From LMUY01 sp965199165 (GTDB lineage: Bacteria; Pseudomonadota; Alphaproteobacteria; Acetobacterales; Acetobacteraceae), in contig OZ240681.1 of assembly GCA_965199165.1 (NCBI GenBank), forward strand, positions 4,650,001 through 4,714,000: a stretch of DNA of 64,000 bases, read 5' to 3'. Under the pieces are notes generated by a model. That model was not told the DNA's origin. It worked only from the letters and a program-made list of their open reading frames with translations, and did no database searches. Positions 42,640 to 55,270 of this stretch are shown here, piece by piece. How positions within the stretch are numbered: the stretch's first letter is position 1; each line of letters begins with the position of its first letter. Made by a program: the position numbers and the translations under genes.

Positions 42640-42743
42640 CCCTCCTCCGGGAGCCTTCTGGCGAAGAGCCGGTGTGAGGGACAATGCGGTGTGTCTTCGC
42701 CAAGGGAGCACCCTCACCCTGCCCTCTCCCAGGAGGGAGAGGG
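42640..42743. repeat. Dispersed palindromic repeat, inverted pair (locus D)
   Basis: A degenerate unit at 42640-42680 (ending CCGGTGTGAGGG) faces a well-preserved unit at 42711-42743 (CCCTCACCCTGCCCTCTCCC then AGGAGGGAGAGGG). They occupy most of the 199-bp gap between the GST gene and the end of gltB. The good unit could act as a transcription-end hairpin or mRNA 3' protector for the 4.5-kb gltB message. Confidence 0.85.
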
Positions 42744-42774
42744 TTCTAGGATGCCTTGGCGCCTGGGGAGAGCC

Positions 42775-47283
<4,509 letters not shown>

Positions 47284-47294
47284 GCTGGGACTCC

Positions 47295-47930
47295 CTATTC
47301 CTGGTAGCCACGCGCGCGCAGCGCATCGAGGTTCTTGTTGATCGCGTCGCGCAAGGTGGCCGTCTGCCAGGTCAGCGAGGCAATCTGCAACGACGTCTCG
47401 ATCTGCGGCTGGCTGGCGAGCAGGTGCTGCCCGGCCGGCGTGGCGTAGAACGCCTCGATCGCCTTCATGTCCTCGGCGGAGAGGTCGTTGCCATAGATCG
47501 TGGCCCATTGCGCCAGCAGGTTCGGCGCGGCGGCCCGCAGCTCCGGCATGAGCAGCTTGTCCGTGAGCTCGGCGCGGTCTGCGAAGGACAGGCCGCCGCG
47601 GGCCAGCATCGCCATGCCGGCCAGGCGCAACTGCTCCACGAACGCCGCCACCAATGCCGGCTTGCCGGTGGCGGCGAGGAAGTGCGGCGCCTCCGCCAAG
47701 GCCGCCGCATCGCCGGCGGCAAACTGGCCTTCGGCGTTGGCCGATGCTGCCACCAAGAGGAAGCCGGCGGTGGCAAGGCAACGAACGATCCAAACACTGC
47801 CGATGCAAACCCTCTCCCCCTGGGAGAGATCAGGGTGAGCGCTGGGCACCGCCCGTGCCCGACGGCCCTCACCCAGAGGGAGAGGGAGATTGGGCGACGG
47901 GAGAAGGAGGTTGCGAAGCACCCGGCTCAT
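47295..47930 (-). CDS. Exported DUF2059-like protein with repeat-derived N-terminal extension
   Basis: 211 residues from ATG 47930, which overlaps the gltD stop (ATGA). The C-terminal ~140 residues look like DUF2059: MPELRAAAPNLLAQWATIYG, LSAEDMKAIEAFYATPAGQH. The hydrophobic signal-like segment IVRCLATAGFLLVAASANAE starts only at residue ~48. Everything before it (LPSPNLPLPLGEG, HPDLSQGERV) is encoded by an inverted pair of dispersed repeats at 47810-47886. No alternative ATG/GTG stands just before the signal segment; the first in-frame TTG/GTG lies inside it. Export may be weakened, or the signal may act as an internal anchor. Confidence 0.75.
   Translation of the reverse strand: MSRVLRNLLLPSPNLPLPLGEGRRARAVPSAHPDLSQGERVCIGSVWIVRCLATAGFLLVAASANAEGQFAAGDAAALAEAPHFLAATGKPALVAAFVEQLRLAGMAMLARGGLSFADRAELTDKLLMPELRAAAPNLLAQWATIYGNDLSAEDMKAIEAFYATPAGQHLLASQPQIETSLQIASLTWQTATLRDAINKNLDALRARGYQE
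47810..47886. repeat. Dispersed palindromic repeat, inverted pair inside a gene (locus E)
   Basis: Units at 47810-47839 (CCCTCTCCCCCTGGGAGAGA...) and 47866-47886 (CCCTCACCCAGAGGGAGAGG), in opposite orientation. Both are inside the reading frame of the DUF2059-like gene, between its start codon and its signal sequence, and keep the frame open. Confidence 0.88.
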
Positions 47931-49357
47931 TCCGCCGCCACCGATAGCGCGCCCTGCTGCATGTACTCGTGCATCCGCGCCGCGGCGTCCCGGCCGTCCT
48001 TGATGGCCCACACCACCAGGCTCGCGCCGCGCACGATGTCGCCAGCCGCGAACACGCCCGGCAGGTTGGTCATCTGGGTGCGGTGGTCGACGGCCAGCGT
48101 GCCCCAGCGACTCACCTCCAGCGAGTCGACACCCCATAGGCGCGGCAGCTCCTCCGGGTCGAAGCCGAGCGCCTTGACCACCAGGTCCGCCTCGACGGTG
48201 AAGCGCTCGCCCGACGCCTCGACCGACTGGCGGCCGGACGCGTCCGGCATGCCGAGGCGCATCCGCTTCACCCGCACGCCGCTGACCACGTCGTCGCCGA
48301 GGAACGCCTCCGGTGCGGAGAGCCACACGAACTCCACACCTTCCTCCTGCGCGTTCTTCACCTCGCGCAGCGAGCCCGGCATATTGGCCTGGTCGCGGCG
48401 GTAGAGGCACTTCACGGAGGCCGCGCCCTGCCGCACCGCCGTGCGCACGCAATCCATCGCGGTGTCGCCGCCACCCACCACCACCACCTGCTTGCCGGCG
48501 GCGTCCAGGGCGCCGCTGTCGAAGGCCGGCACGCTGTCGCCCAAGCCCTGGCGGTTGGAGGCGGTGAGATAGTCGAGCGCCTTGACGATGCCGCCGAGCC
48601 CGGCGCCAGGACCACCGATGTCGCGCGGTTTGTACACCCCGGTGGCGATCAGCACCGTGTCGTGCCGGGCCCGCAGCTCGGCCCAGGCGATGCCCTCGCC
48701 GACCCCCATGCCGAGGTGGAACCGGATCCCACCCTCCTCAAGCAGGCGCCAGCGGCGCAGCACGATCTCCTTCTCCAGCTTGAAGCCGGGGATGCCGTAG
48801 ATCATCAGCCCGCCGACGCGGTCGTACCGGTCGTAGACATGCACCTGGTAGCCCTTGGCGCGCAGCATCTCCGCTGCTGCCAGGCCGCCAGGCCCGGCAC
48901 CGACGATGCCGACGGATTGCGGCCGCTCCTGCCGCGGCCGCAACGGCTTGACCCAGCCTTCCAAGAAGGCGGTGTCGGTGATGTGGCGTTCGACGGCGCC
49001 GATGGTGACGCTTTCGAACCCCTTCTCGATCACGCAATTGCCCTCGCAGAGGCGATCCTGCGGGCAGATGCGGCCGCAAATCTCCGGGAAGTTGTTGGTG
49101 GCGGAGCTGACCTCGTACGCCTCCTCCAACCGCCCTTCGGCTGTCAGCTTCAACCAGTCGGGAATGTTGTTGGAGAGCGGACAGTGGATGGAGCAGAATG
49201 GAATGCCGCACTGGCTGCATCGGCTGGCCTGCGCGCCGGCTGCTTCAGGGTCGAACCGGCGGTATATCTCCGCGAAGTCGGCGCGGCGCTCCGGCACCGC
49301 ACGCTTCTCGGGCGTCCGCTGCGGTAGGCGCACGAACTGGAGCATGCGGTCGGCCAT
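47927..49357 (-). CDS. gltD: Glutamate synthase (NADPH) small subunit
   Basis: 476 residues. N-terminal iron-sulfur region with CSQCGIPFCSIHCPL and CGRICPQDRLCEGNC, FAD-binding GAGPGGLAAAEMLRAKGY, NADPH-binding VVGGGDTAMDCVRTAVR, and the C-terminal FAGDIVRGASLVVWAIKDGR. It passes electrons from NADPH to GltB. It heads the operon gltD, DUF2059 gene, gltB, the reverse of the common gltB-gltD order. An AT-rich stretch at 49400-49450 upstream is the probable promoter region, though I cannot pick confident boxes. Confidence 0.96.
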   Translation of the reverse strand: MADRMLQFVRLPQRTPEKRAVPERRADFAEIYRRFDPEAAGAQASRCSQCGIPFCSIHCPLSNNIPDWLKLTAEGRLEEAYEVSSATNNFPEICGRICPQDRLCEGNCVIEKGFESVTIGAVERHITDTAFLEGWVKPLRPRQERPQSVGIVGAGPGGLAAAEMLRAKGYQVHVYDRYDRVGGLMIYGIPGFKLEKEIVLRRWRLLEEGGIRFHLGMGVGEGIAWAELRARHDTVLIATGVYKPRDIGGPGAGLGGIVKALDYLTASNRQGLGDSVPAFDSGALDAAGKQVVVVGGGDTAMDCVRTAVRQGAASVKCLYRRDQANMPGSLREVKNAQEEGVEFVWLSAPEAFLGDDVVSGVRVKRMRLGMPDASGRQSVEASGERFTVEADLVVKALGFDPEELPRLWGVDSLEVSRWGTLAVDHRTQMTNLPGVFAAGDIVRGASLVVWAIKDGRDAAARMHEYMQQGALSVAAE

Positions 49358-49521
49358 GGGTCGTCTCTTTCTTCCAGGCTGTGGACGTTGCGGGCCGTCG
49401 ATACATTACGTCAGAAGAAGCAAGATATAAGACAGCTTTACTGACCATTCCGTCACATCGGGTTACCTCGCCGGCCACTCCAACCCCGACGGTTCCACAA
49501 AGAAGGTCCGAAACGGCCGCG
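49358..49521. other. Regulatory region upstream of gltD
   Basis: 164 bp without a gene. The segment 49400-49450 is clearly more AT-rich than its surroundings (it includes ATATAAGACAGC on the + strand), as expected for a promoter on the - strand for the glutamate synthase operon. No box pair with good spacing could be fixed by eye. Confidence 0.4.
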
Positions 49522-50475
49522 TTACGCCGGGATGCGCTCGAGCTTGCCGCCACCGGGCCGATAGCGGTCGAGGTAATCCGGCACGACGAGTTCCACCGGT
49601 GTCGGCACGATCCCGAGTTCCGGCAAACCGGCCGCTCCGGATGACACGACGTTGTCGCGCGAAAGGAGCAGCAATTGATCGCGCGTGAAGGGCCGCGTCG
49701 GGAGCTTCTCCGCCAATGCTGCCTGAAACCGCGCCAGACCCATGGGCACGTCCACCAGCGGACGCTTGCGCCGGGTCTCCTGCAGGATGAAGGCGAGGAT
49801 TTCGCGGAACGTCCAGACCTTGGGGCCGCCCAGTTCATAGGTCCTCCCAGCCGTTTCCGGGCGGGTCAGCCCCGCCATCACCGCGTCGGACACGTCGCCG
49901 ACGTAAACCGGCTGCATCCGGGTCGCGCCCGAGATCACCGGCATGACCGGCAGCAGCTGCGCCATCGCGGCGAACCGGTTGAAGAACTTGTCCTCGGCGC
50001 CGAACACCAGCGAGGGCCGCAGCACCGTGGCGGACGGCATGGCGGACCAGACCGCCGCCTCCCCCTCCGCCTTGGTCCGGGCGTAGAGGCTGGCGCTCGC
50101 TGCGTCGGCGCCGATCGCCGAGACCTGGACCATCCGGCTGGCCCCGGCAGCCGCGGCCATCCGCGCGATCCGCCCCGGTCCCTCCGCCTGCACGCGCTGG
50201 AAGTCACCCGCACGACGCTCCGCCAGGATGCCGACCAGGTTGACCACCAGTCCGGCGCCCTCGACCGCACGGGCCACCGTCGCCTCGTTCCCCAGCGAGG
50301 CATACATCGGCACGATCTGTCCCACCCGGCCCATCGGCCGCAGGAACATCGCACCTTCCGGGTCACGGACCGCCACGCGCGTGACGTACCCGGCAGCGGC
50401 CAAGCGCTGGACGACGTAGCGGCCAAGGAAGCCGGAGCCGCCGAACACGGTTGCCACGCTGCGCGTCGCCGTCAT
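49522..50475 (-). CDS. NAD(P)-binding protein of the complex I NDUFA9 / atypical SDR family
   Basis: 317 residues. Rossmann motif VFGGSGFLGRYVVQRLAAAG at the N-terminus, then VNLVGILAERRAGDFQRVQAEG and LRPSLVFGAEDKFFNRFAAM, characteristic of the NDUFA9-like subfamily in alphaproteobacteria. In mitochondria NDUFA9 is a complex I accessory subunit; bacterial members may serve respiration or quinone synthesis. ATG 50475 has GAGG about 5-8 bases upstream. Ends in LERIPA. Confidence 0.86.
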   Translation of the reverse strand: MTATRSVATVFGGSGFLGRYVVQRLAAAGYVTRVAVRDPEGAMFLRPMGRVGQIVPMYASLGNEATVARAVEGAGLVVNLVGILAERRAGDFQRVQAEGPGRIARMAAAAGASRMVQVSAIGADAASASLYARTKAEGEAAVWSAMPSATVLRPSLVFGAEDKFFNRFAAMAQLLPVMPVISGATRMQPVYVGDVSDAVMAGLTRPETAGRTYELGGPKVWTFREILAFILQETRRKRPLVDVPMGLARFQAALAEKLPTRPFTRDQLLLLSRDNVVSSGAAGLPELGIVPTPVELVVPDYLDRYRPGGGKLERIPA

Positions 50476-50583
50476 GACCTCATCCTCTTGCACCGGTGCT
50501 CCACCCATATGCGTCCCTCGCCCCCGTCTCAAGCCGGCATGGCGGAGATTGAAACAATGCCGCCGGTGCCATACCGTTCCGCC

Positions 50584-50946
50584 ATGAGGATAACGGCTGC
50601 CGCAATCGCCAACGGGGCTGCCTGGGCCGTGTTCGCGGTGATCTTCGCGTTGGCAGTGGTGATGGCCGATGTGCTCGGCTTCCTCGGCCTGTTCATCCTC
50701 GGTGTCATCACCTGGATGGTGTGCGTGCGCGCCGGGCAGGAAGACGACCCGTATTGGCTGACGGCGCGGCCCCGCACCGAAAAGCGGCGGAGCGCGCCGG
50801 AGGAGCAGGCGGCACGGATGGCGCACTGGCAGACGACGCTGGAACCCATCCGGTTCTTCGCCCGGTGCGGCATGGCGCTGACCGCGATCGGCGCGGCCGG
50901 TTTCGCATGGCAGTACTGGATGGGCGTGGCGTCGAATGGGCATTGA
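50584..50946 (+). CDS. Small membrane protein, 120 aa, unknown
   Basis: Two adjacent N-terminal transmembrane helices (AAWAVFAVIFALAVVMADVL and GLFILGVITWMVCVRAG), a charged middle (RPRTEKRRSAPEEQ) and a third helix near the C-terminus (GMALTAIGAAGFAWQYWMG). No family recognised. Divergent from the NDUFA9-like gene with ~108 bp between starts; followed by a tRNA gene. Confidence 0.6.
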   Translation: MRITAAAIANGAAWAVFAVIFALAVVMADVLGFLGLFILGVITWMVCVRAGQEDDPYWLTARPRTEKRRSAPEEQAARMAHWQTTLEPIRFFARCGMALTAIGAAGFAWQYWMGVASNGH

Positions 50947-50971
50947 CGCCCCTGGGCGTGCCGGCTACATC
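50943..50971 (+). promoter_or_regulatory. sigma70 promoter of tRNA-Leu
   Basis: TTGACG (50943-50948) and TACATC (50966-50971) are separated by 17 bp. The expected start of transcription is about 20 bases before the mature tRNA 5' end at 50998, which is normal for a tRNA leader. The -35 box overlaps the stop of the upstream membrane-protein gene. Confidence 0.55.
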
Positions 50972-50997
50972 GCCGCTCCACCGCACGCCGCGTGCAT

Positions 50998-51084
50998 GCC
51001 CAGGTGGCGGAATTGGTAGACGCGCAGGTTTCAGGTACCTGTGTCCGAAAGGACGTGAAAGTTCGAGTCTTTTCCTGGGCACCA
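50998..51084 (+). tRNA. tRNA-Leu (CAG)
   Basis: 87 nt including an encoded CCA. Acceptor stem GCCCAGG (50998-51004) pairs with CCTGGGC (51074-51080), followed by A-CCA. The anticodon loop is TTCAGGT, giving anticodon CAG, which reads CTG, the dominant leucine codon in this GC-rich genome. T-arm sequence GTTCGAGTC is present, and a long variable arm (GTGTCCGAAAGGAC) is as expected of a class II tRNA. Confidence 0.97.
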
Positions 51085-51157
51085 CCCGCGCTTGCCTCGG
51101 TGGAAGCTGCGGCGCGGCCAAGGCACTCCGCCGCGACACCTGTGTGAGTGGAGTGTC

Positions 51158-51808
51158 GTGACCACTCAGTTCCAATCGAACGCCACGATCCACCTCCACA
51201 AGGGTGACTTGCCTTTCGGGGTGGACCTAGGTCCCGTCGTTGCCGTCGATACCGAGACGATGGGGCTGAACTGGAATCGGGACCGTCTCTGCCTGGTGCA
51301 ACTCTCGGCAGGCGACGGCACGGCGCATCTGGTGCAGATCATCCCGCCTTCGCTCGGCGGCAGCGGGACGGACTGCCCCAACCTCAAGCACCTGCTCGCC
51401 GACCCGGCGGTGGTCAAGCTGATGCACTTCGCCCGGTTCGACGTGGGCATCCTGCAGAAGACGTTCGGCATCCCGGTCGCCCCGGTCCGCTGCACCAAGA
51501 TCGCCGCCAAGCTGGTCCGCACCTTCACGGAGCGCCATGGCCTTCGCGACCTGTGCCGGGAGTTGCTGGGTGTCGAGATCAGCAAGCAGCAGCAGACCTC
51601 CGATTGGGGCGCGGTGGACCTCACCTCCGAACAGCTCGCCTACGCCGCCTCCGACGTCCTGCACCTGCACGCGCTGTGGGTGAAGCTGGAGGCGTTGCTG
51701 CGGCGGGAGGATCGGCTGGCCTTGGCCGAGGCGTGCTTCGCCTTCTTGCCGGCACGCACGACGCTGGACGCGCTGGGCTACGACGTGCCGGACATCTTCT
51801 CGCACTGA
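51158..51808 (+). CDS. rnd: Short ribonuclease D (3'-5' exonuclease domain only)
   Basis: 216 residues from GTG 51158 (GGAG at 51149-51152). DEDD exonuclease motifs: AVDTETMGLNWNRDRLCLVQ (ExoI), LMHFARFDVGILQKTFG (ExoII) and AYAASDVLHLHALW (ExoIII, with Tyr). It processes tRNA and other structured RNA 3' ends. E. coli RNase D has C-terminal HRDC domains; they are absent here, the usual alphaproteobacterial short form. It lies 73 bp downstream of a tRNA and upstream of kdsD, a common alphaproteobacterial arrangement. Confidence 0.92.
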   Translation: MTTQFQSNATIHLHKGDLPFGVDLGPVVAVDTETMGLNWNRDRLCLVQLSAGDGTAHLVQIIPPSLGGSGTDCPNLKHLLADPAVVKLMHFARFDVGILQKTFGIPVAPVRCTKIAAKLVRTFTERHGLRDLCRELLGVEISKQQQTSDWGAVDLTSEQLAYAASDVLHLHALWVKLEALLRREDRLALAEACFAFLPARTTLDALGYDVPDIFSH

Positions 51809-51896
51809 GTCCGATGGCATGGTTTTTGGATACTAGCTCGGGCTGCGCGCACGCGTGCATTGACCCCGCCCTGCCGTCTGATCATACCATTGCCGC

Positions 51897-52874
51897 GTGA
51901 GTGCCGTCGTCGTCACGCAGACCGACCTTGATGTCGCGCGTTCCGTGCTCGGCACGGAGGCCGCGGGACTGCGTGCCCTGGCCGCGTCGCTCGGCGACTC
52001 GTTCGACCAGGCGGTCGCGCTGCTCGCCAGGTGCCGCGGGCGCATCGCGGTGTCCGGGATGGGCAAGTCGGGCCATGTCGCGCGCAAGACCGCGGCGACG
52101 CTGGCGTCGACCGGCAGCCCAGCCTTCTTCGTCCACCCGGCGGAAGCCTCCCACGGTGACCTGGGCATGGTGCAACCGGGCGACGCGGTGATCCTGTTCT
52201 CCAACAGTGGCGAGACCACGGAGCTGGCGGACCTGGTCGCCCATGCCCGGCGGTTCCGGATGCCGCTGGTCGCCGTCACCGGCCGTGCCGGGTCGACCCT
52301 GGCGCTGGCTGCGGACGTGGTCGTGCTGCTGCCCGCCGCACCCGAGGCATGCGCCGTCACCTCCGCGCCGACCACCAGCACGACGATGCAGATGGCGCTC
52401 GGCGACGCCCTGGCGGTGGTGCTGCTGACCCGGCGCGGCTTCACGGCGACGGATTTCCGCGCCTACCATCCCGGCGGCCGGCTGGGCGCGCAACTCCGCC
52501 GCGTCGGCGACCTGATGCATACGGGGGACGCGGTGCCGCTGGCCGGCCCCGACACGCCCATGCAGCAGGCGCTGCTGCTGATGACCGGCAAGGGATTCGG
52601 CTGCGTCGGCGTGGTGGAGCACGGGCGGCTGGTGGGCATCGTCACCGACGGGGATTTGCGCCGGGCGATGGGGCCCGGCCTGCTGGACCAGCCGGTGCGG
52701 GCCGTGATGACCGCCAGGCCGCGCACGGTCCGTCCGGATGCCTTGGCCGCCGATGCGCTGTGGCTGATGAACGAGGGAGAGCGCCGGATCACCAGCCTGT
52801 TCGCGGTGGATGCGGCCGGCGCCCCGCTGGGCATCGTGCACGTGCATGACTTCCTCCGGGCCGGCGTGCTGTGA
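51897..52874 (+). CDS. kdsD: KdsD, arabinose-5-phosphate isomerase
   Basis: 325 residues from GTG. SIS isomerase domain with GRIAVSGMGKSGHVARKTAA, STGSPAFFVHPAEASHGDLG and LFSNSGETTEL, then two CBS domains (about 210-325; GFGCVGVVEHGRLVGIVTDG). It makes arabinose-5-phosphate for Kdo synthesis. The usual neighbour kdsC (Kdo-8-P phosphatase) is absent; lptC follows directly with a GTGA overlap. Confidence 0.95.
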   Translation: MSAVVVTQTDLDVARSVLGTEAAGLRALAASLGDSFDQAVALLARCRGRIAVSGMGKSGHVARKTAATLASTGSPAFFVHPAEASHGDLGMVQPGDAVILFSNSGETTELADLVAHARRFRMPLVAVTGRAGSTLALAADVVVLLPAAPEACAVTSAPTTSTTMQMALGDALAVVLLTRRGFTATDFRAYHPGGRLGAQLRRVGDLMHTGDAVPLAGPDTPMQQALLLMTGKGFGCVGVVEHGRLVGIVTDGDLRRAMGPGLLDQPVRAVMTARPRTVRPDALAADALWLMNEGERRITSLFAVDAAGAPLGIVHVHDFLRAGVL

Positions 52875-53539
52875 CGGTCGCCCCGCTGCCGCGCACGCGG
52901 TCCGACCGGCTGGGCGCCACGGCGCGCATACGCCCGGCCCCCACCAAGCGGGACCTGAAGGGCCGCCGCCTCACCGTGCTCTGGGGCAAGCGGCTGCTGC
53001 CGGTGCTCGCCCTGCTCCTCCTGGGCAGCGTCGCCCTGTGGCCGGAGCTGGCCAACCTGTTCGACCCGCGCCGCATCGCCTACCGCCACGGCGGATTGTC
53101 GGCCGACCTGGAGGCCGGCAAGCTGCTGAACATCCGCTATCACGGCATCGACACGCACGGCCGCCCCTATACGGTGACTGCCGACCAGGCCACCCAGGCG
53201 GGGGCCGAGCGGGTGAACCTGGTGCAACCGAAAGGCGACGTGGTGAGCGAGAACGGTTCGTGGACCTATACGGAGTCCCGCCAGGGCGTCTATATCCAGC
53301 ACGCCGGCCTGCTGGACATGTCGGGGGACGTGGCGCTCTACCGCGACAGCGGCGTCGTGCTGCACACGCAATCCGTCGCCATGGACCTGAAGGTCGGCGC
53401 TGCCAGCGGAGGCCAGCCGACCCATGCCGAGGGACCGTTCGGGACGCTCGACTCCCAAGGCTTCGCCCTGGTGGACAAGGGGGACGTGATCCAGTTCGAT
53501 GGCAAGTCGCGGCTCATCCTGAACGAGGTGCAGCGATGA
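52871..53539 (+). CDS. lptC: LptC, LPS export inner-membrane protein
   Basis: 222 residues: a basic cytoplasmic N-terminus, one transmembrane helix (LLPVLALLLLGSVALWPEL) and a periplasmic beta-jellyroll with DTHGRPYTVTADQATQAG and YTESRQGVYIQHAGLLDMSG. LptC connects the LptB2FG transporter to the periplasmic LptA bridge. GTG start overlaps the kdsD stop, ATGA overlap with lptA. Confidence 0.9.
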   Translation: MTVAPLPRTRSDRLGATARIRPAPTKRDLKGRRLTVLWGKRLLPVLALLLLGSVALWPELANLFDPRRIAYRHGGLSADLEAGKLLNIRYHGIDTHGRPYTVTADQATQAGAERVNLVQPKGDVVSENGSWTYTESRQGVYIQHAGLLDMSGDVALYRDSGVVLHTQSVAMDLKVGAASGGQPTHAEGPFGTLDSQGFALVDKGDVIQFDGKSRLILNEVQR

Positions 53540-54510
53540 GGGCCTGGGTCTTCGCGGCCGTCCCGCTGCTGGCGCCCGTCGCCGGTTGGGCGCAGGGCAT
53601 CGACATGACCAAAGGCGGGCAGATCGAGGTGACCTCCCGCGACGGCATGGAGTGGCACCAGGAAGACCAGGTCATCATCGCCAAGGGCGACGCCAAGGCG
53701 GTGCGCGGCACGGTGACGGTGACGGCGGACGAACTGGTCGCGCACTACCGCAAGAAGGCGGCGACGGCCCCTGCCCCTACGCCGGCCAGCAGCACGCCGG
53801 GCAGCATCACCCCGGACACGGGCAACAACGAGATCTACCGGTTGGACGCCGTCGGCCACGTCCACATCTACACTGCGACGGACCAGGCCTTTTCGGACAA
53901 GGCGGTGTACGACATGGACCAGGCGGTGCTGGTGCTGACCGGGCATGACCTGCATATCATCACGCCGCAGCAGACCATGTCCGCGCGGGACGAGATGGAG
54001 TACTGGTCGCAGAAGCACATGGCCGTCGGCCGTGGCGACGCGGTGGTCAACACCAGCGACGGCCGGCGGCTGACCGCGGACACGCTGGTCGGCTACACCG
54101 CCGACCCGAACGCACCACCGGCCGCGGCGCCGGTGCAGAAGGTTGCGGCAACCCCGGCCAAGCCGGGCGCCGACCCGCTCGCCGATGCCGGCGGCAAGCT
54201 GCAGCGGGTGGACGCGTTCGGCCACGTGGAGGTCCGCACCGCCACCGAGATCATCCACGCCGACAAGGGCGTCTACATCCCGGACACGGGCATCGCCCGG
54301 CTGGCCGGCAACGTCCATCTCACCCGGGGGCAGAACCAGCTGAACGGCGACCAGTCGGTGATCAACCTGCGCACCGGGGTGTCCACCCTCAGCCGCAACC
54401 CCGGGCAGCGGGTCGAAGGCCTGGTGGTGCCGAACGATGCCACCAACGCCAAGGACGCGCCGCCGGGCGCACCCAAGCTGCCGGCCAAACCCGGGGAGAC
54501 ACCGAGATGA
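53536..54510 (+). CDS. lptA: LptA/OstA-like periplasmic LPS transport protein
   Basis: 324 residues, signal peptide MRAWVFAAVPLLAPVAGWAQ. OstA-type beta-jellyroll repeats: GMEWHQEDQVIIAKGDAKAV, AVYDMDQAVLVLTGHDLHII and GVYIPDTGIARLAGNVHLTR. Longer than E. coli LptA (~185) because of Pro/Ala-rich insertions at ~75-95 and ~195-225. It bridges LPS across the periplasm. Overlaps lptC and lptB by ATGA. Confidence 0.9.
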   Translation: MRAWVFAAVPLLAPVAGWAQGIDMTKGGQIEVTSRDGMEWHQEDQVIIAKGDAKAVRGTVTVTADELVAHYRKKAATAPAPTPASSTPGSITPDTGNNEIYRLDAVGHVHIYTATDQAFSDKAVYDMDQAVLVLTGHDLHIITPQQTMSARDEMEYWSQKHMAVGRGDAVVNTSDGRRLTADTLVGYTADPNAPPAAAPVQKVAATPAKPGADPLADAGGKLQRVDAFGHVEVRTATEIIHADKGVYIPDTGIARLAGNVHLTRGQNQLNGDQSVINLRTGVSTLSRNPGQRVEGLVVPNDATNAKDAPPGAPKLPAKPGETPR

Positions 54511-55259
54511 GCGGGGCATTGCGGGTGATCGAAGGCGGGGCCGGGCTGACGGCAAACGGCGTGGGCAAGACCTACAAGAAGCGGCCGGTGGTGCGCAACG
54601 TCTCGGTCAACGTGCGGCGGGGCGAGGCGGTGGGCCTGCTCGGCCCGAACGGCGCGGGCAAGACGACCACGTTCTACATGATCGTGGGCCTGGTGCGGCC
54701 GGACACCGGCTCCATCAGCCTGGATGGGCACGACATCACCTCCCTGCCGATGTATCGCCGCGCGCGGCTCGGCATCGGCTACCTGCCGCAGGAGGCCAGC
54801 GTGTTCCGCGGGCTGACGGTGGAGGGCAACATCATGGCCGCGTTGGAAGTGGTCGAACCGGACGGCGACAAGCGCGGCCTCATGCTGGACGAGCTGCTGG
54901 CCGAGTTCGGCATCGGCCACCTGCGGCGCACACCCGCCCTGGCGCTGTCCGGCGGCGAACGGCGGCGGGTGGAGATCGCCCGCGCCCTGGCCACCCAGCC
55001 CGGCTACATCCTGCTGGACGAGCCGCTGGCCGGCATCGACCCCATCGCGGTGGGCGAAATCCGCGACCTGGTCGGGCACCTGAAGGACCGCGGCATCGGC
55101 GTGCTGATCACCGACCACAACGTGCGCGAGACGCTGGAGATCATCGACCGCGCCTACATCATGCATGATGGCCAGCTGCTGATGGAGGGCCGCCCCGACG
55201 AGGTCGTGCAGCACGAGGACGTGCGGCGCGTGTACCTCGGGGAAAGGTTCAGCCTGTAG
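54507..55259 (+). CDS. lptB: LptB, LPS export ABC transporter ATPase
   Basis: 250 residues. Walker A GPNGAGKTTTFYMI, Q-loop YLPQEASVFRGLTVEGNI, signature LSGGERRRVEIARAL, Walker B ILLDEPLAGIDPI, and the LptB-typical ITDHNVRETLEI. It drives LPS extraction from the inner membrane with LptF and LptG, which are not in this window. Followed by rpoN after 11 bp, the conserved proteobacterial order. Confidence 0.96.
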   Translation: MSGALRVIEGGAGLTANGVGKTYKKRPVVRNVSVNVRRGEAVGLLGPNGAGKTTTFYMIVGLVRPDTGSISLDGHDITSLPMYRRARLGIGYLPQEASVFRGLTVEGNIMAALEVVEPDGDKRGLMLDELLAEFGIGHLRRTPALALSGGERRRVEIARALATQPGYILLDEPLAGIDPIAVGEIRDLVGHLKDRGIGVLITDHNVRETLEIIDRAYIMHDGQLLMEGRPDEVVQHEDVRRVYLGERFSL

Positions 55260-55270
55260 GGTCGGGGCCC

